Shown here: one piece after another, positions 6,325-12,681 of the stretch
Numbering within the stretch: the first letter of the stretch is position 1
Layout: each line of letters begins with the position of its first letter
Origin: Candidatus Latescibacterota bacterium
GTDB taxonomy: Bacteria > Latescibacterota > UBA2968 > UBA8231
Assembly: GCA_022825185.1 (NCBI GenBank)
Contig: JAJDYK010000128.1
Location: 1-12,681 of the forward strand
Direction of reading: 5' to 3'
DNA: 12,681 nt
Translations under genes and position numbers: made by a program
Notes under the pieces: model-generated
Told to the model about the DNA's origin: nothing
Seen by the model: the letters and a program-made list of their open reading frames with translations, nothing else
Databases searched by the model: none

Positions 6325-8160
6325 TTAGTACATCTGCACTTCCTGCGCGACCCACCAGTCTTGCAAGCGGACGCCCGGGGGATACCAAGTAACGCCACTG
6401 AAGCGGCGGCTGTAGGCTCGGGCAGTGCGCGACTTCCACAGGAAGGTATAGGGCTGTTCCTCGTGCAGGATTTCTTGGAAGCGCCGGTAGAGTGCGACGC
6501 GTCTTTCCATATCGAACTCGCGGCGATAGTCCTCCAAAATTTGATCAACCTCAGCGTTGATGAAGCTTATCGCATTGGAGCCGTTCTCTGCGGTCTGGGA
6601 GGAATGCCAGATCTGGTAGCCATCGGGCGCGAACTGCACATTGCCGGTCCAGCCCAGCACCATAGCGTCAAAATCCTTGCCGCGGACCTTTTGCAAAAAA
6701 ATCGACCAGTCTAACTCGCGCACCTGGCAGTCAATGCCAATATCCTGCAACTCGTATTGCAAAGTTAGGGCGATGTCTTTGCGGGTCTGGTTGCCCGAAT
6801 TGATCAAAATCTCAAAGCTAAATGGGACTAGCTCTCCGTCGATGGTCTTGTCGAGAATGCCGTCCTCGTCGGCGTCCTCCCAGCCAGCTTCCGCCAGCAG
6901 ATCAAGAGCGTAGTCGGGATCATACGCGTACGACGCGAGATCGTGGTTGTATTCGGGGCGAAACTTGTGGATCGGCCCCTCCACCGTCTCAGCTAGACCG
7001 AACATGATGTTTTCAACCATGCCCTCGCGGTCGGTCAAATGGGTCATGGCTTGGCGCACCCGCTTGTCGCCAAAAATTGGATGTTTGTTGTTCCAGCCGA
7101 TGTACATATATCCACCGGCGTAGCTAACGCCTTTGAGGAAGCGGCTGTTGAAGTCTTCCGACCAACTCTTTTCCTTAAATTCCAACGGGCGCAGCTCGTG
7201 GTAATCGAGGTTGCCGTTGGTCAACTCGATGAATGCCGCGTCGGTATTGTTGATGATGTTAAAGACGATCTTATCGACAAAACCAGACGGCAGTAGCCCA
7301 TCCACATCTCGACCCCAGTAGTTTGCATTCCGCGTCAGCACGACTTTCTGCTGGGTGACTAAGTCGCGCTCTGGATCTTCAATTATATAGGGCCCCGAGC
7401 CTAGTACCTTGCGGTTGAAATTTTGATTGAATTGTTCAGCAAAACGCTCGATTCGCTCCTTGTGCGGCCCCTCTTCCCAAGAACCATCCACTAAACTCTT
7501 GACCTCGACCGGATCCAGCAAACCCTCTGGATCGTAAAAATGCTTAGGTAGAATACTGAGTAATCCCAACATCAAATCGTTGCGGAAATAGGGTTTGTCG
7601 CACAGGAAGCTAACCTTGTTCGCCCCTACCTGTTGTACCGCTTTGACGGCGGCGTAGTAGTTGCGCAGATGCGGCGCTAGCACTTGGGGATTGTGGATGA
7701 CCTTCATGCTGAAGACGACGTCCGCAGCCGTCAGTGGCTTGCCGTCTGAGAAGTAAACCCCGTCGCGCAACTCAAACGTATAGGTGAGTTTGTCCGCGGA
7801 AATCTCCGGGTAGCCTTTGGCGACTAGCCCTCGCAACGCGTAGGGCGGGTCCGAGTCGGCTTCGAGCAGACTCTCAAATATGTAATTCAAGACCGTGCTA
7901 GCACCGGCATCACTGGAGGTGTACGGATTGAGTTTCTCTGGGTCGGATAGCATGTGGCGCACCATCCAGTCGCCGTAGATCGGCTCTTCTCCGCTCTCGT
8001 AGCGCAACGGCACCTTCTCAATACCGTCGAGCACGACTATATCCTTGGTACTCAGGAGAATTTCCTGCACTACTTCCCATGATTCCTCTTCAGCGACGGC
8101 ATGACCGCCGATGCAGATCCCCAACCAAGCGACCACCACGGACATTCTAACTTTCGACAT
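6325..8160 (-). CDS. Extracellular solute-binding protein, family 5 (peptide/nickel/oligosaccharide ABC type)
   Basis: A 611-residue protein starting at an ATG at 8160 with AAAGGGGAG just upstream. Residues 1-23 form a Sec signal peptide, with cleavage predicted after AVA (21-23). The cysteine at 16 does not sit in a good lipobox, so the mature protein is probably a free periplasmic protein rather than a lipoprotein. Family 5 hallmarks are visible: LNPYTSSDAGASTVLNYIFE (77-96) near the start, and the signature YTFELRDGVYFSDGKPL (127-143) followed by TAADVVFSMK. Later regions include a stretch reading RQAMTHLTDREGMVENIMFG, and the C-terminal part has the usual lobe that ends with YTFLWKSRTARAYS. 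Members deliver peptides, nickel or oligosaccharides to an ABC importer. Substrate cannot be told from sequence. No permease or ATPase genes lie in the window, so it is either an orphan or its partners are elsewhere. Confidence 0.93.
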   Translation of the reverse strand: MSKVRMSVVVAWLGICIGGHAVAEEESWEVVQEILLSTKDIVVLDGIEKVPLRYESGEEPIYGDWMVRHMLSDPEKLNPYTSSDAGASTVLNYIFESLLEADSDPPYALRGLVAKGYPEISADKLTYTFELRDGVYFSDGKPLTAADVVFSMKVIHNPQVLAPHLRNYYAAVKAVQQVGANKVSFLCDKPYFRNDLMLGLLSILPKHFYDPEGLLDPVEVKSLVDGSWEEGPHKERIERFAEQFNQNFNRKVLGSGPYIIEDPERDLVTQQKVVLTRNANYWGRDVDGLLPSGFVDKIVFNIINNTDAAFIELTNGNLDYHELRPLEFKEKSWSEDFNSRFLKGVSYAGGYMYIGWNNKHPIFGDKRVRQAMTHLTDREGMVENIMFGLAETVEGPIHKFRPEYNHDLASYAYDPDYALDLLAEAGWEDADEDGILDKTIDGELVPFSFEILINSGNQTRKDIALTLQYELQDIGIDCQVRELDWSIFLQKVRGKDFDAMVLGWTGNVQFAPDGYQIWHSSQTAENGSNAISFINAEVDQILEDYRREFDMERRVALYRRFQEILHEEQPYTFLWKSRTARAYSRRFSGVTWYPPGVRLQDWWVAQEVQMY

Positions 8161-8180
8161 ATTCTCCCCTTTGTACTAAA

Positions 8181-8210
8181 GCTATACCAAATCCATCACA
8201 CGAAGGTCAA
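8181..8210 (-). promoter_or_regulatory. Candidate sigma-70 promoter for the solute-binding protein gene
   Basis: On the minus strand TTGACC (8205-8210) is followed after 18 bases by TATAGC (8181-8186), which is preceded by TGG and so looks like an extended -10 element. The start codon of the solute-binding protein lies 20 bases beyond the -10 box. The -35 element sits inside the last codons of ilvE. The match is fair, not perfect, and no transcription data back it, so read-through from ilvE is equally possible. Confidence 0.3.
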
Positions 8211-9116
8211 CCATCCGTGCCGATCCTCGACTCCGACGCGGAATACCGCAAAAAAGGCGTCTTGTATCTGCGCGGTGATCGGCCCGCACTTCCCACAGCC
8301 GATCTGCACTTGATCTATGGCGCGAATAGGCGTGATTTCGGCGGCCGTGCCAGTGAAGAAGACCTCATCGGCGATGTAGAGGAACTCGCGTGGAATACCG
8401 CGCTGCTCGACCCGCATCCCCAGATCGCGTATCAAGGTAATAGCGGTGTGGCGGGTGATACCCGGCAAAATGGCAAAACACGACTCGGGCGTGTAGATCG
8501 AGCCGTTCTTGATGACAAAGATATTCTCGCCGCTGCCCTCGCTCACCAACCCATCCGTTCCCAAGACAATGCCCTCGTCATAGCCATTTGCATTGGCTTC
8601 GATCCGCACGAGCTGCGAGTTGAGGTAGTTGCCGCCGGCCTTGGCCAAGGCGGGAAACGTATTCGGGGCCATGCGGTTCCACGACGAGGTACAGACCGAA
8701 ACGCCGTTTTTGAGCGCGGCCTCGCCGAGGTATTCTCCCCACTCCCACACGGCGATCACTACGTCAACCGGGCACCCCATCGGATCAACTCCCAAGTTTT
8801 CATAGCCGCGGAAGACGACCGGGCGAATGTAGCAAGCCGCGAGTTGATTGACGCGGATCGTTTCGAGGATGGCTTCTTTGATTTCCTCGTGCGTATAGGG
8901 AATGTCCATGCGGTAGATTTTGGCGGAATCAAACAACCTGTTGACGTGCTCGTCGAGGCGAAATACGGCCGAGCCTTTCGCTGTCTTGTAACAGCGAATG
9001 CCTTCAAAGACGCTCGAACCGTAGTGTACTACGTGGGAGAGCACGTGAATTTTGGCGTCGTCCCAATCTACCAATTGGCCATTGAACCAGATTTTATCGC
9101 ATTTAGGCAGGGGCAT
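8196..9116 (-). CDS. ilvE: Branched-chain amino acid aminotransferase
   Basis: A 306-residue fold-type IV PLP enzyme that transfers the amino group between glutamate and the keto acids of leucine, isoleucine and valine, acting in the cytoplasm. The ATG at 9116 is the start: AAGGAG lies 9 bases upstream, and the upstream in-frame TTG at 9137 would place this site inside the gene. Family motifs are clear: [13 protein letters not shown] (31-43), the catalytic lysine at 159 in [27 protein letters not shown] (193-205) binding the PLP ring region, and [15 protein letters not shown] (254-268). Length and the lysine position agree with characterised IlvE enzymes of about 305 residues. It is followed after 35 bases by the solute-binding protein gene, with no other branched-chain biosynthesis genes nearby. 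A related D-amino acid or 4-amino-4-deoxychorismate lyase role is much less likely given the motifs. Confidence 0.96.
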   Translation of the reverse strand: MPLPKCDKIWFNGQLVDWDDAKIHVLSHVVHYGSSVFEGIRCYKTAKGSAVFRLDEHVNRLFDSAKIYRMDIPYTHEEIKEAILETIRVNQLAACYIRPVVFRGYENLGVDPMGCPVDVVIAVWEWGEYLGEAALKNGVSVCTSSWNRMAPNTFPALAKAGGNYLNSQLVRIEANANGYDEGIVLGTDGLVSEGSGENIFVIKNGSIYTPESCFAILPGITRHTAITLIRDLGMRVEQRGIPREFLYIADEVFFTGTAAEITPIRAIDQVQIGCGKCGPITAQIQDAFFAVFRVGVEDRHGWLTFV

Positions 9117-9125
9117 GTAGAAAAT

Positions 9126-9131
9126 CTCCTT
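9126..9131 (-). promoter_or_regulatory. Ribosome binding site that fixes the ilvE start
   Basis: AAGGAG on the minus strand, 9 bases before the ATG at 9116. It lies inside the longer open frame that begins with TTG at 9137, so it argues for the shorter protein. Confidence 0.8.
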
Positions 9132-9153
9132 GGGCAAGTATGCGAATAATTAA

Positions 9154-9186
9154 GGTAACACCACGGCGAAACCGTTACCAGTGTTA
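9154..9186 (-). repeat. Overlapping inverted repeats in the gap before ilvE
   Basis: Within the 75-base gap between the barrel gene and ilvE three dyads overlap: GGTAAC/GTTACC (9154-9159 with 9174-9179), TAACAC/GTGTTA (9156-9161 with 9181-9186) and ACGG/CCGT (9163-9166 with 9172-9175) around a five-base loop. They cannot all form at once. On the minus strand they are followed by CCTTAATTATT rather than a clean run of T, so this is a poor intrinsic terminator. It could be a weak terminator after the barrel gene, an operator, or a leader structure for ilvE. Confidence 0.4.
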
Positions 9187-9191
9187 AGCGA

Positions 9192-11159
9192 TTACAACGT
9201 TCGCGTGTATCTTACATTCAAGCTGTTAAACGTGCCGCTGCGCTGGCGACTGCGGCTACCGCGCAAGCTGAGCTTGTTGTCGCTGCCGACCGGATTGTAG
9301 TTAAAGTTCGCCGCCAGAGTCCGGTGTTTGTTGCGGCGGTTGAGGGAACGCGACTGAGCGAGCGTGGAGTATTCGTAATCCCACTGACGGTCGTGCCTGT
9401 AGGTGTAGGTTGCGCCGGCCGAGTAGTCAGCGCCGGGCGAGTAGGTCATGCCGAATTGAAGAGTGTATCTGGCGTTCTCCTCTTCGACAATCTGGGCACC
9501 ATTTTCCAAAATCAAGGTGCCGTCATCGTTGGCCGAATAGTTGTAGCGCGCATTGAGCGCAAGATCGTCGAGAACCTTGCGCCGCAGCGAGTGCGTCATG
9601 CTCCAGCCGCGGCGGATATTGCTTTTGCGCGACGACTCGCGGCGATTGACTTGGCGATCGAAATCGTAAATGATGCGCCGCGCGGAGACGCTGAATCGGT
9701 GCGAGAAAGACGCGCCCAAGCGCTCGTAATTGGTGCCGATATTGAGCGAAATGTCGCGGTTGCGCGAGTTATCTACAGCGCGGGTGGCGTGCAGGTTCAC
9801 GCGATGCAAAAAGCTGTTTTTGAGGTCAACGCTGAGCTTGGCTCCCGAACGCAGGGTGCCGTCATAGCTGAGGCTCACGCTGTTGTTGAAGGTGTCGCGG
9901 TCCTGCTTGCGATCCCCTGGATTTTCCGAGCGTTTGATCTCGCCAAAGGTCGCCAACCGCAGCGAGTGCCCATCGGCTAGGGGCCAGTTGAGAGAGCCGT
10001 TGAGAAAGAGATTGCGATTGATCTCGTCGGAGCTTGGATCGCGGCACGTTCCGTCCGCCGAGCGCGTGAAGTGGCTATCGCAAAGGCTGGTATCGGGTAC
10101 TCGCACCGCCAGCCGGCGCACATCGCTGCCTTTGAAGCGGACGCTGGTGTTGAGAACCAGCTTCTCAACCAGCTTGCCCGAAAGGGACGCGTCCCAGTTA
10201 AAGTTCTCGCCGAGGCGATCCTTGCCAAAGAAGCGGTTGTCTAAATCTTGGATCGCGTTGGCGGTGTTGGTGTGCTCGTTCTGACTGTACGAGGCGCGGT
10301 TTTTTACTTTAAAGCGCCCTAGATCAAACTCCACGTTGGAGGAGAAACTAGTGCCGCGCGTTTCCGCCAGCTCGGCGCTGACCACTGTGTCGCGCACCAC
10401 AGCCTCGCCGACTGTAGCCTCGCTGATGGCGCGGCGCGAGAGGCCCCTCTGAGAGCGGTTTTCAGACATACTCAGGCCGACGCGCACATCGCCGGGAAAA
10501 GTATAGCTCACATTGCCGGTCAACCGCTCGCTGCGATCCTTGTTGTGCTCGAGCGTATCGTCCGTTTTGCTCAGCGAAATCGAGTTGCTCAGCTTCTTGT
10601 CCGCAATCTCAATGTCGGGCGAGACCCGCAGCGAAGCATTGTAGCGAATCCCGGTCTCCTTGATGGTGCTGTCTAGGCTGGCGCGGCTAGCGCGAGTGGC
10701 CGTGATTAGGCTTGGAGTCAGGTTGGCACTCAGGCTCCTAAATGGACCGCTGCTCAACGGCTTAGACCTAAATCCAAAGTTAAAGGACTGGCTGCGCGTC
10801 TTCTGCTTGTGCAGCGTTACGTTGCGCGTGCTCATGCTGGCACCGAGGCTGATGGTGGCCTTGGGGCCGAGAATGGGATAGTTGACTGAAGAGTTACCCG
10901 AGGCATTGTCCTGCCAACTCTTGCCGGTACTGCGATCGTCGAGGCTAAATCCCATTCTCGCCGATGCGTTAATCGTCAGCTTGGAGGTCGAGTCCCCCAC
11001 CGCCGAGAACCGCACGGGCGTCGAGTAACTCCAGCTAGGAAACGAATGGTTCCAAGAGGTTCGCGAACTGGAGCGGCTGAAGTTGAGCGAGTACTGCGCA
11101 TCGGCCGCCGTCCATGCGACCAACACCAGCCAACCCGCATGCCACAAGACCGGCTTCAC
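9192..11159 (-). CDS. Predicted outer-membrane beta-barrel protein (655 aa)
   Basis: A 655-residue protein starting at a GTG that overlaps the rsmA stop as GTGA, with AAAGGA just upstream. Residues 1-21 form a signal peptide (LVLVAWTAADA, cleavage before Q22). The remainder is almost entirely alternating polar/hydrophobic strands joined by short turns rich in S, N, R and D, for example SLNIGTNYERLGASFSHRFS (471-490) and TLQFGMTYSPGADYSAGATY (566-585), ending NSLNVRYTRTL. This is the pattern of a large outer-membrane barrel, perhaps 24 or more strands, though I cannot assign a family such as LptD, TonB-dependent or SprA-like. No plug domain, TonB box or POTRA domain is seen. The only two cysteines, at 360 and 372, bracket a probable surface loop (CDSHFTRSADGTC). 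No transport substrate can be inferred. Its coupling to rsmA looks like an operon arrangement rather than shared function. Confidence 0.8.
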   Translation of the reverse strand: MKPVLWHAGWLVLVAWTAADAQYSLNFSRSSSRTSWNHSFPSWSYSTPVRFSAVGDSTSKLTINASARMGFSLDDRSTGKSWQDNASGNSSVNYPILGPKATISLGASMSTRNVTLHKQKTRSQSFNFGFRSKPLSSGPFRSLSANLTPSLITATRASRASLDSTIKETGIRYNASLRVSPDIEIADKKLSNSISLSKTDDTLEHNKDRSERLTGNVSYTFPGDVRVGLSMSENRSQRGLSRRAISEATVGEAVVRDTVVSAELAETRGTSFSSNVEFDLGRFKVKNRASYSQNEHTNTANAIQDLDNRFFGKDRLGENFNWDASLSGKLVEKLVLNTSVRFKGSDVRRLAVRVPDTSLCDSHFTRSADGTCRDPSSDEINRNLFLNGSLNWPLADGHSLRLATFGEIKRSENPGDRKQDRDTFNNSVSLSYDGTLRSGAKLSVDLKNSFLHRVNLHATRAVDNSRNRDISLNIGTNYERLGASFSHRFSVSARRIIYDFDRQVNRRESSRKSNIRRGWSMTHSLRRKVLDDLALNARYNYSANDDGTLILENGAQIVEEENARYTLQFGMTYSPGADYSAGATYTYRHDRQWDYEYSTLAQSRSLNRRNKHRTLAANFNYNPVGSDNKLSLRGSRSRQRSGTFNSLNVRYTRTL

Positions 11160-11983
11160 GGCCTATCCTTTCCCAAATGCGAGCAGGCGTCGCTCAGCCG
11201 GATGAATTCCTCTAGCGACAATTCCTCCGGGCGGCGCGTTAGTTCGATCCCCGCCTGCTGGCCCAGCGTTTCTAGCCAAGGCCGCCCGCCCTCGGGATTG
11301 AGACCGAGGAGCGAATTGCGCAGCATCTTGCGCCGCTGGCCAAAGGCGCGGCGCACCAAGCGGTCAAAGCAGTCCACGTCCTGTACTGCGTAGCGGGGCT
11401 TGGGGGCAAAGCGCAACTCAACTACGGACGAATCCACGGCCGGCACGGGCCGGAAGCAATCGCGTTCCACCTGCAAGCGCATCTCCACTTCGGCGCGCAG
11501 GGCCACTAGCACCGACAACAGGCTGTAATCCTTTGAACCGGGGCTGGCGACCAAGCGCCGAGCTACTTCGCGTTGGACCATGACGATGGCACGGCTGATA
11601 CAATCGGCGTGAGCGAGCAGGTGAAAGATCAGTGGAGCGGTGATGTTGTAAGGAAGATTGCCGACGATCAGCAGGCGGCACCCACCCGCGTCCCGCAAGA
11701 CTTCCCCGAGATCGACTTGCAGAATATCTCCTTCAATCAAGCGCAACTTATGCTCGTCTTGGCGTGTGCGCAGCAAGGCCACCAAGTCGCGGTCAATTTC
11801 CACGGCCACTAGGCGATCCACCGCAGCGAGCAGCACTTCAGTCAACGCGCCCCGGCCCGGGCCAATCTCGACCACCACCTCGCCAGCGGCCGGGCGCACT
11901 AGCCCAGCAATGGCCTCTATGACACCCCGGGCGACGAGGAAGTGTTGGGCAAAGCGCAACCGCGGGCGGTGGGCGTTTACCAA
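11156..11983 (-). CDS. rsmA: 16S rRNA dimethyladenosine transferase
   Basis: RsmA (KsgA) transfers four methyl groups from S-adenosylmethionine to two adjacent adenosines near the 3' end of 16S rRNA during small subunit maturation. The predicted protein has 275 residues, normal for the family. Motifs: RFAQHFL (10-16, usually FGQ-N/H-FL), SAM-binding VEIGPGRGALTE (38-49), acidic VEID (61-64), EGDI (84-87), the catalytic NLPYNI (109-114), and FRPVPAVDSSVVEL (177-190) plus AFGQRRKMLRNSL (213-225). The start is a TTG at 11983: no ATG or GTG lies in frame between the holB overlap and the family's N-terminal motif, and GAGGG sits 7 bases upstream. The open frame extends to 12307, but that part is holB read in another frame. 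The gene overlaps the end of holB by 7 bases and the barrel gene start by 4. Confidence 0.96.
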   Translation of the reverse strand: MVNAHRPRLRFAQHFLVARGVIEAIAGLVRPAAGEVVVEIGPGRGALTEVLLAAVDRLVAVEIDRDLVALLRTRQDEHKLRLIEGDILQVDLGEVLRDAGGCRLLIVGNLPYNITAPLIFHLLAHADCISRAIVMVQREVARRLVASPGSKDYSLLSVLVALRAEVEMRLQVERDCFRPVPAVDSSVVELRFAPKPRYAVQDVDCFDRLVRRAFGQRRKMLRNSLLGLNPEGGRPWLETLGQQAGIELTRRPEELSLEEFIRLSDACSHLGKDRP

Positions 11984-12681
11984 CGTCGCGCCCTCACCAA
12001 ACTGGGATCGGGTGGGGGCATCCGTGCTGTTCCCCCTCGGCGCAAGCTGCGCCACAGGTCGGTCAGCACCAATTGCGGATTGGCATTGTACCCTAGGGCC
12101 TCGGCCACCCGGTCGATCTCCAAGGCGGCTCGGGTAGCGTCTATTTTCTCTAGCAGGTTTTCCAAATAAGGACGCCGATCTACTTGGACGACGGACGCGC
12201 CTTGGCCGTGCGCCAGCATAAAAAGATCCCGCAGATACAGGCCGCAGACTTGCAAAAAACGCTCTAATTGTCCCCGATCCCCCCCCAACTCCGCGAGGAC
12301 GCTCCAATAGACCTCGTCCCGCTGCTCCGAGCCACCACTGAGAAACGACTCAACTAGCTGCCGCGTTCCGTCAAGCCCCCCGGCAGCCACCTCTTTGGCC
12401 TGCTGTAACGAGCCAGCCCCCATGCGCACGGCCAGTTCCAAACGCTCTCCAGTCACGCCCTCTTGTTCGAGCTGCGCCCGCAAGGTCGCTGCATCTAAGG
12501 GACTCAAAATCATGCGCTGGCAGCGCGAAAGCACGGTGGGCAAAACGCGCTCTGGTGCAGCCGAAACCAGCGCGATGACGGCCCGGGGCGGTGGCTCTTC
12601 CAAGAGCTTGAGCAGCGAATTGGCACCTGCCGGGTGCATTCGCTCGGCGGCGAAAATTAGGCCGACTTTGCGCTGGGATTC
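11977..12681 (-). CDS. holB: DNA polymerase III subunit delta-prime, C-terminal part (5' end outside window)
   Basis: The frame is open from the window edge to a TAA at 11977-11979, giving 234 visible residues. The visible part begins in the AAA+ domain: KVGLIFAAERM followed by HPAGANSLLKLLEEPPP, the signature shared by DnaX and delta-prime, then LPTVLSRCQRM, which holds the conserved SRC motif that acts as an arginine finger in the clamp loader. The Walker B acidic pair is not conserved (IFAAER instead of the usual DEAD-like stretch), which fits delta-prime, a subunit that does not hydrolyse ATP. The helical collar domain follows, ending with GYNANPQLVLTDLWRSLRR (about 200-218) and a basic tail. 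The clamp loader places the sliding clamp on primed DNA during replication. DnaX is less likely because the protein ends soon after the collar domain without extra domains. The gene is coupled to rsmA by a 7-base overlap. Confidence 0.88.
   Translation of the reverse strand, partial: ESQRKVGLIFAAERMHPAGANSLLKLLEEPPPRAVIALVSAAPERVLPTVLSRCQRMILSPLDAATLRAQLEQEGVTGERLELAVRMGAGSLQQAKEVAAGGLDGTRQLVESFLSGGSEQRDEVYWSVLAELGGDRGQLERFLQVCGLYLRDLFMLAHGQGASVVQVDRRPYLENLLEKIDATRAALEIDRVAEALGYNANPQLVLTDLWRSLRRGGTARMPPPDPSLVRARRW
11991..11995 (-). promoter_or_regulatory. Ribosome binding site supporting a TTG start for rsmA
   Basis: GAGGG on the minus strand, 7 bases before the TTG at 11983. It lies inside the last codons of holB, consistent with coupled translation. 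Confidence 0.55.

Noticed and set aside
6315..6548. N-terminal extension of the PH-like membrane protein
   Set aside because: This part overlaps the end of the solute-binding protein gene, has no hydrophobic or domain pattern, and the GTG at 6314 has its own ribosome binding site.
8217..9149. A 310-codon open frame on the plus strand opposite ilvE
   Set aside because: It mirrors the ilvE coding sequence almost end to end and has no recognisable motifs, while ilvE shows every family hallmark. Such antisense frames are expected in GC-rich coding DNA.
9142..9186. A confident intrinsic terminator after the barrel gene
   Set aside because: The hairpin arms are short and overlap, and no run of T follows on the minus strand.
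11984..12307. N-terminal extension of rsmA up to an in-frame start at 12307
   Set aside because: The extra 108 residues are holB read in another frame, arginine and glycine rich, and unlike any RsmA.
1..12681. tRNA or rRNA genes, CRISPR arrays, insertion sequences, toxin-antitoxin pairs or phage genes
   Set aside because: No spaced direct repeats, transposase or integrase motifs, or structured RNA signatures were seen; the window is filled by chromosomal coding genes on one strand.

Overview
This window holds a bacterial chromosome segment that is almost wholly coding. Every supported gene lies on the minus strand, so the genes read from the right end of the window to the left. Packing is very tight: the largest gap is 75 bases and most neighbours overlap or sit within 10 bases of each other. 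A long secreted beta-strand-rich protein that looks like an outer-membrane barrel suggests a diderm (Gram-negative) organism. GC looks moderately high (not computed). The gene mix brings to mind FCB-group or candidate phyla such as Latescibacterota, but that is a weak guess that needs a phylogeny.

Right part (about 12681 to 9192): the end of a DNA polymerase III delta-prime gene (holB, 5' end outside the window), then rsmA (16S rRNA dimethyladenosine transferase, TTG start overlapping the holB stop), then a 655-residue predicted outer-membrane beta-barrel whose GTG start overlaps the rsmA stop as GTGA. Middle part (about 9116 to 6325): ilvE (branched-chain aminotransferase) and a family 5 extracellular solute-binding protein with no transporter permeases beside it in the window. 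A 75-base gap with overlapping inverted repeats precedes ilvE, and a possible promoter lies at the ilvE/solute-binding protein junction.

Left part (about 6314 to 1): seven tightly linked genes. In order of transcription they are: a small two-helix membrane protein with a PH-like tail; a 111-residue protein of unknown function; a long GlmL/MutL-type ASKHA ATPase (593 residues); a protein with lipoyl/RnfC-like barrel-sandwich regions and a KOW-like tail; a membrane-anchored FN3 plus DUF6754 protein; a six-helix membrane protein; and a signal-anchored protein of unknown function that runs off the window. The start codons, ribosome binding sites and overlaps point to coupled translation. No glutamate mutase catalytic subunit (GlmS or GlmE) is present.

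The left cluster is the most interesting part. Topology predictions place the DUF6754 domain in the cytoplasm, on the same side as the ATPase and the barrel-sandwich protein, while the FN3 domain and the last protein face outward. I infer an uncharacterised inner-membrane complex with a GlmL-like ATPase as its soluble motor or chaperone. The name 'glutamate mutase' given to such proteins by homology is probably misleading here.
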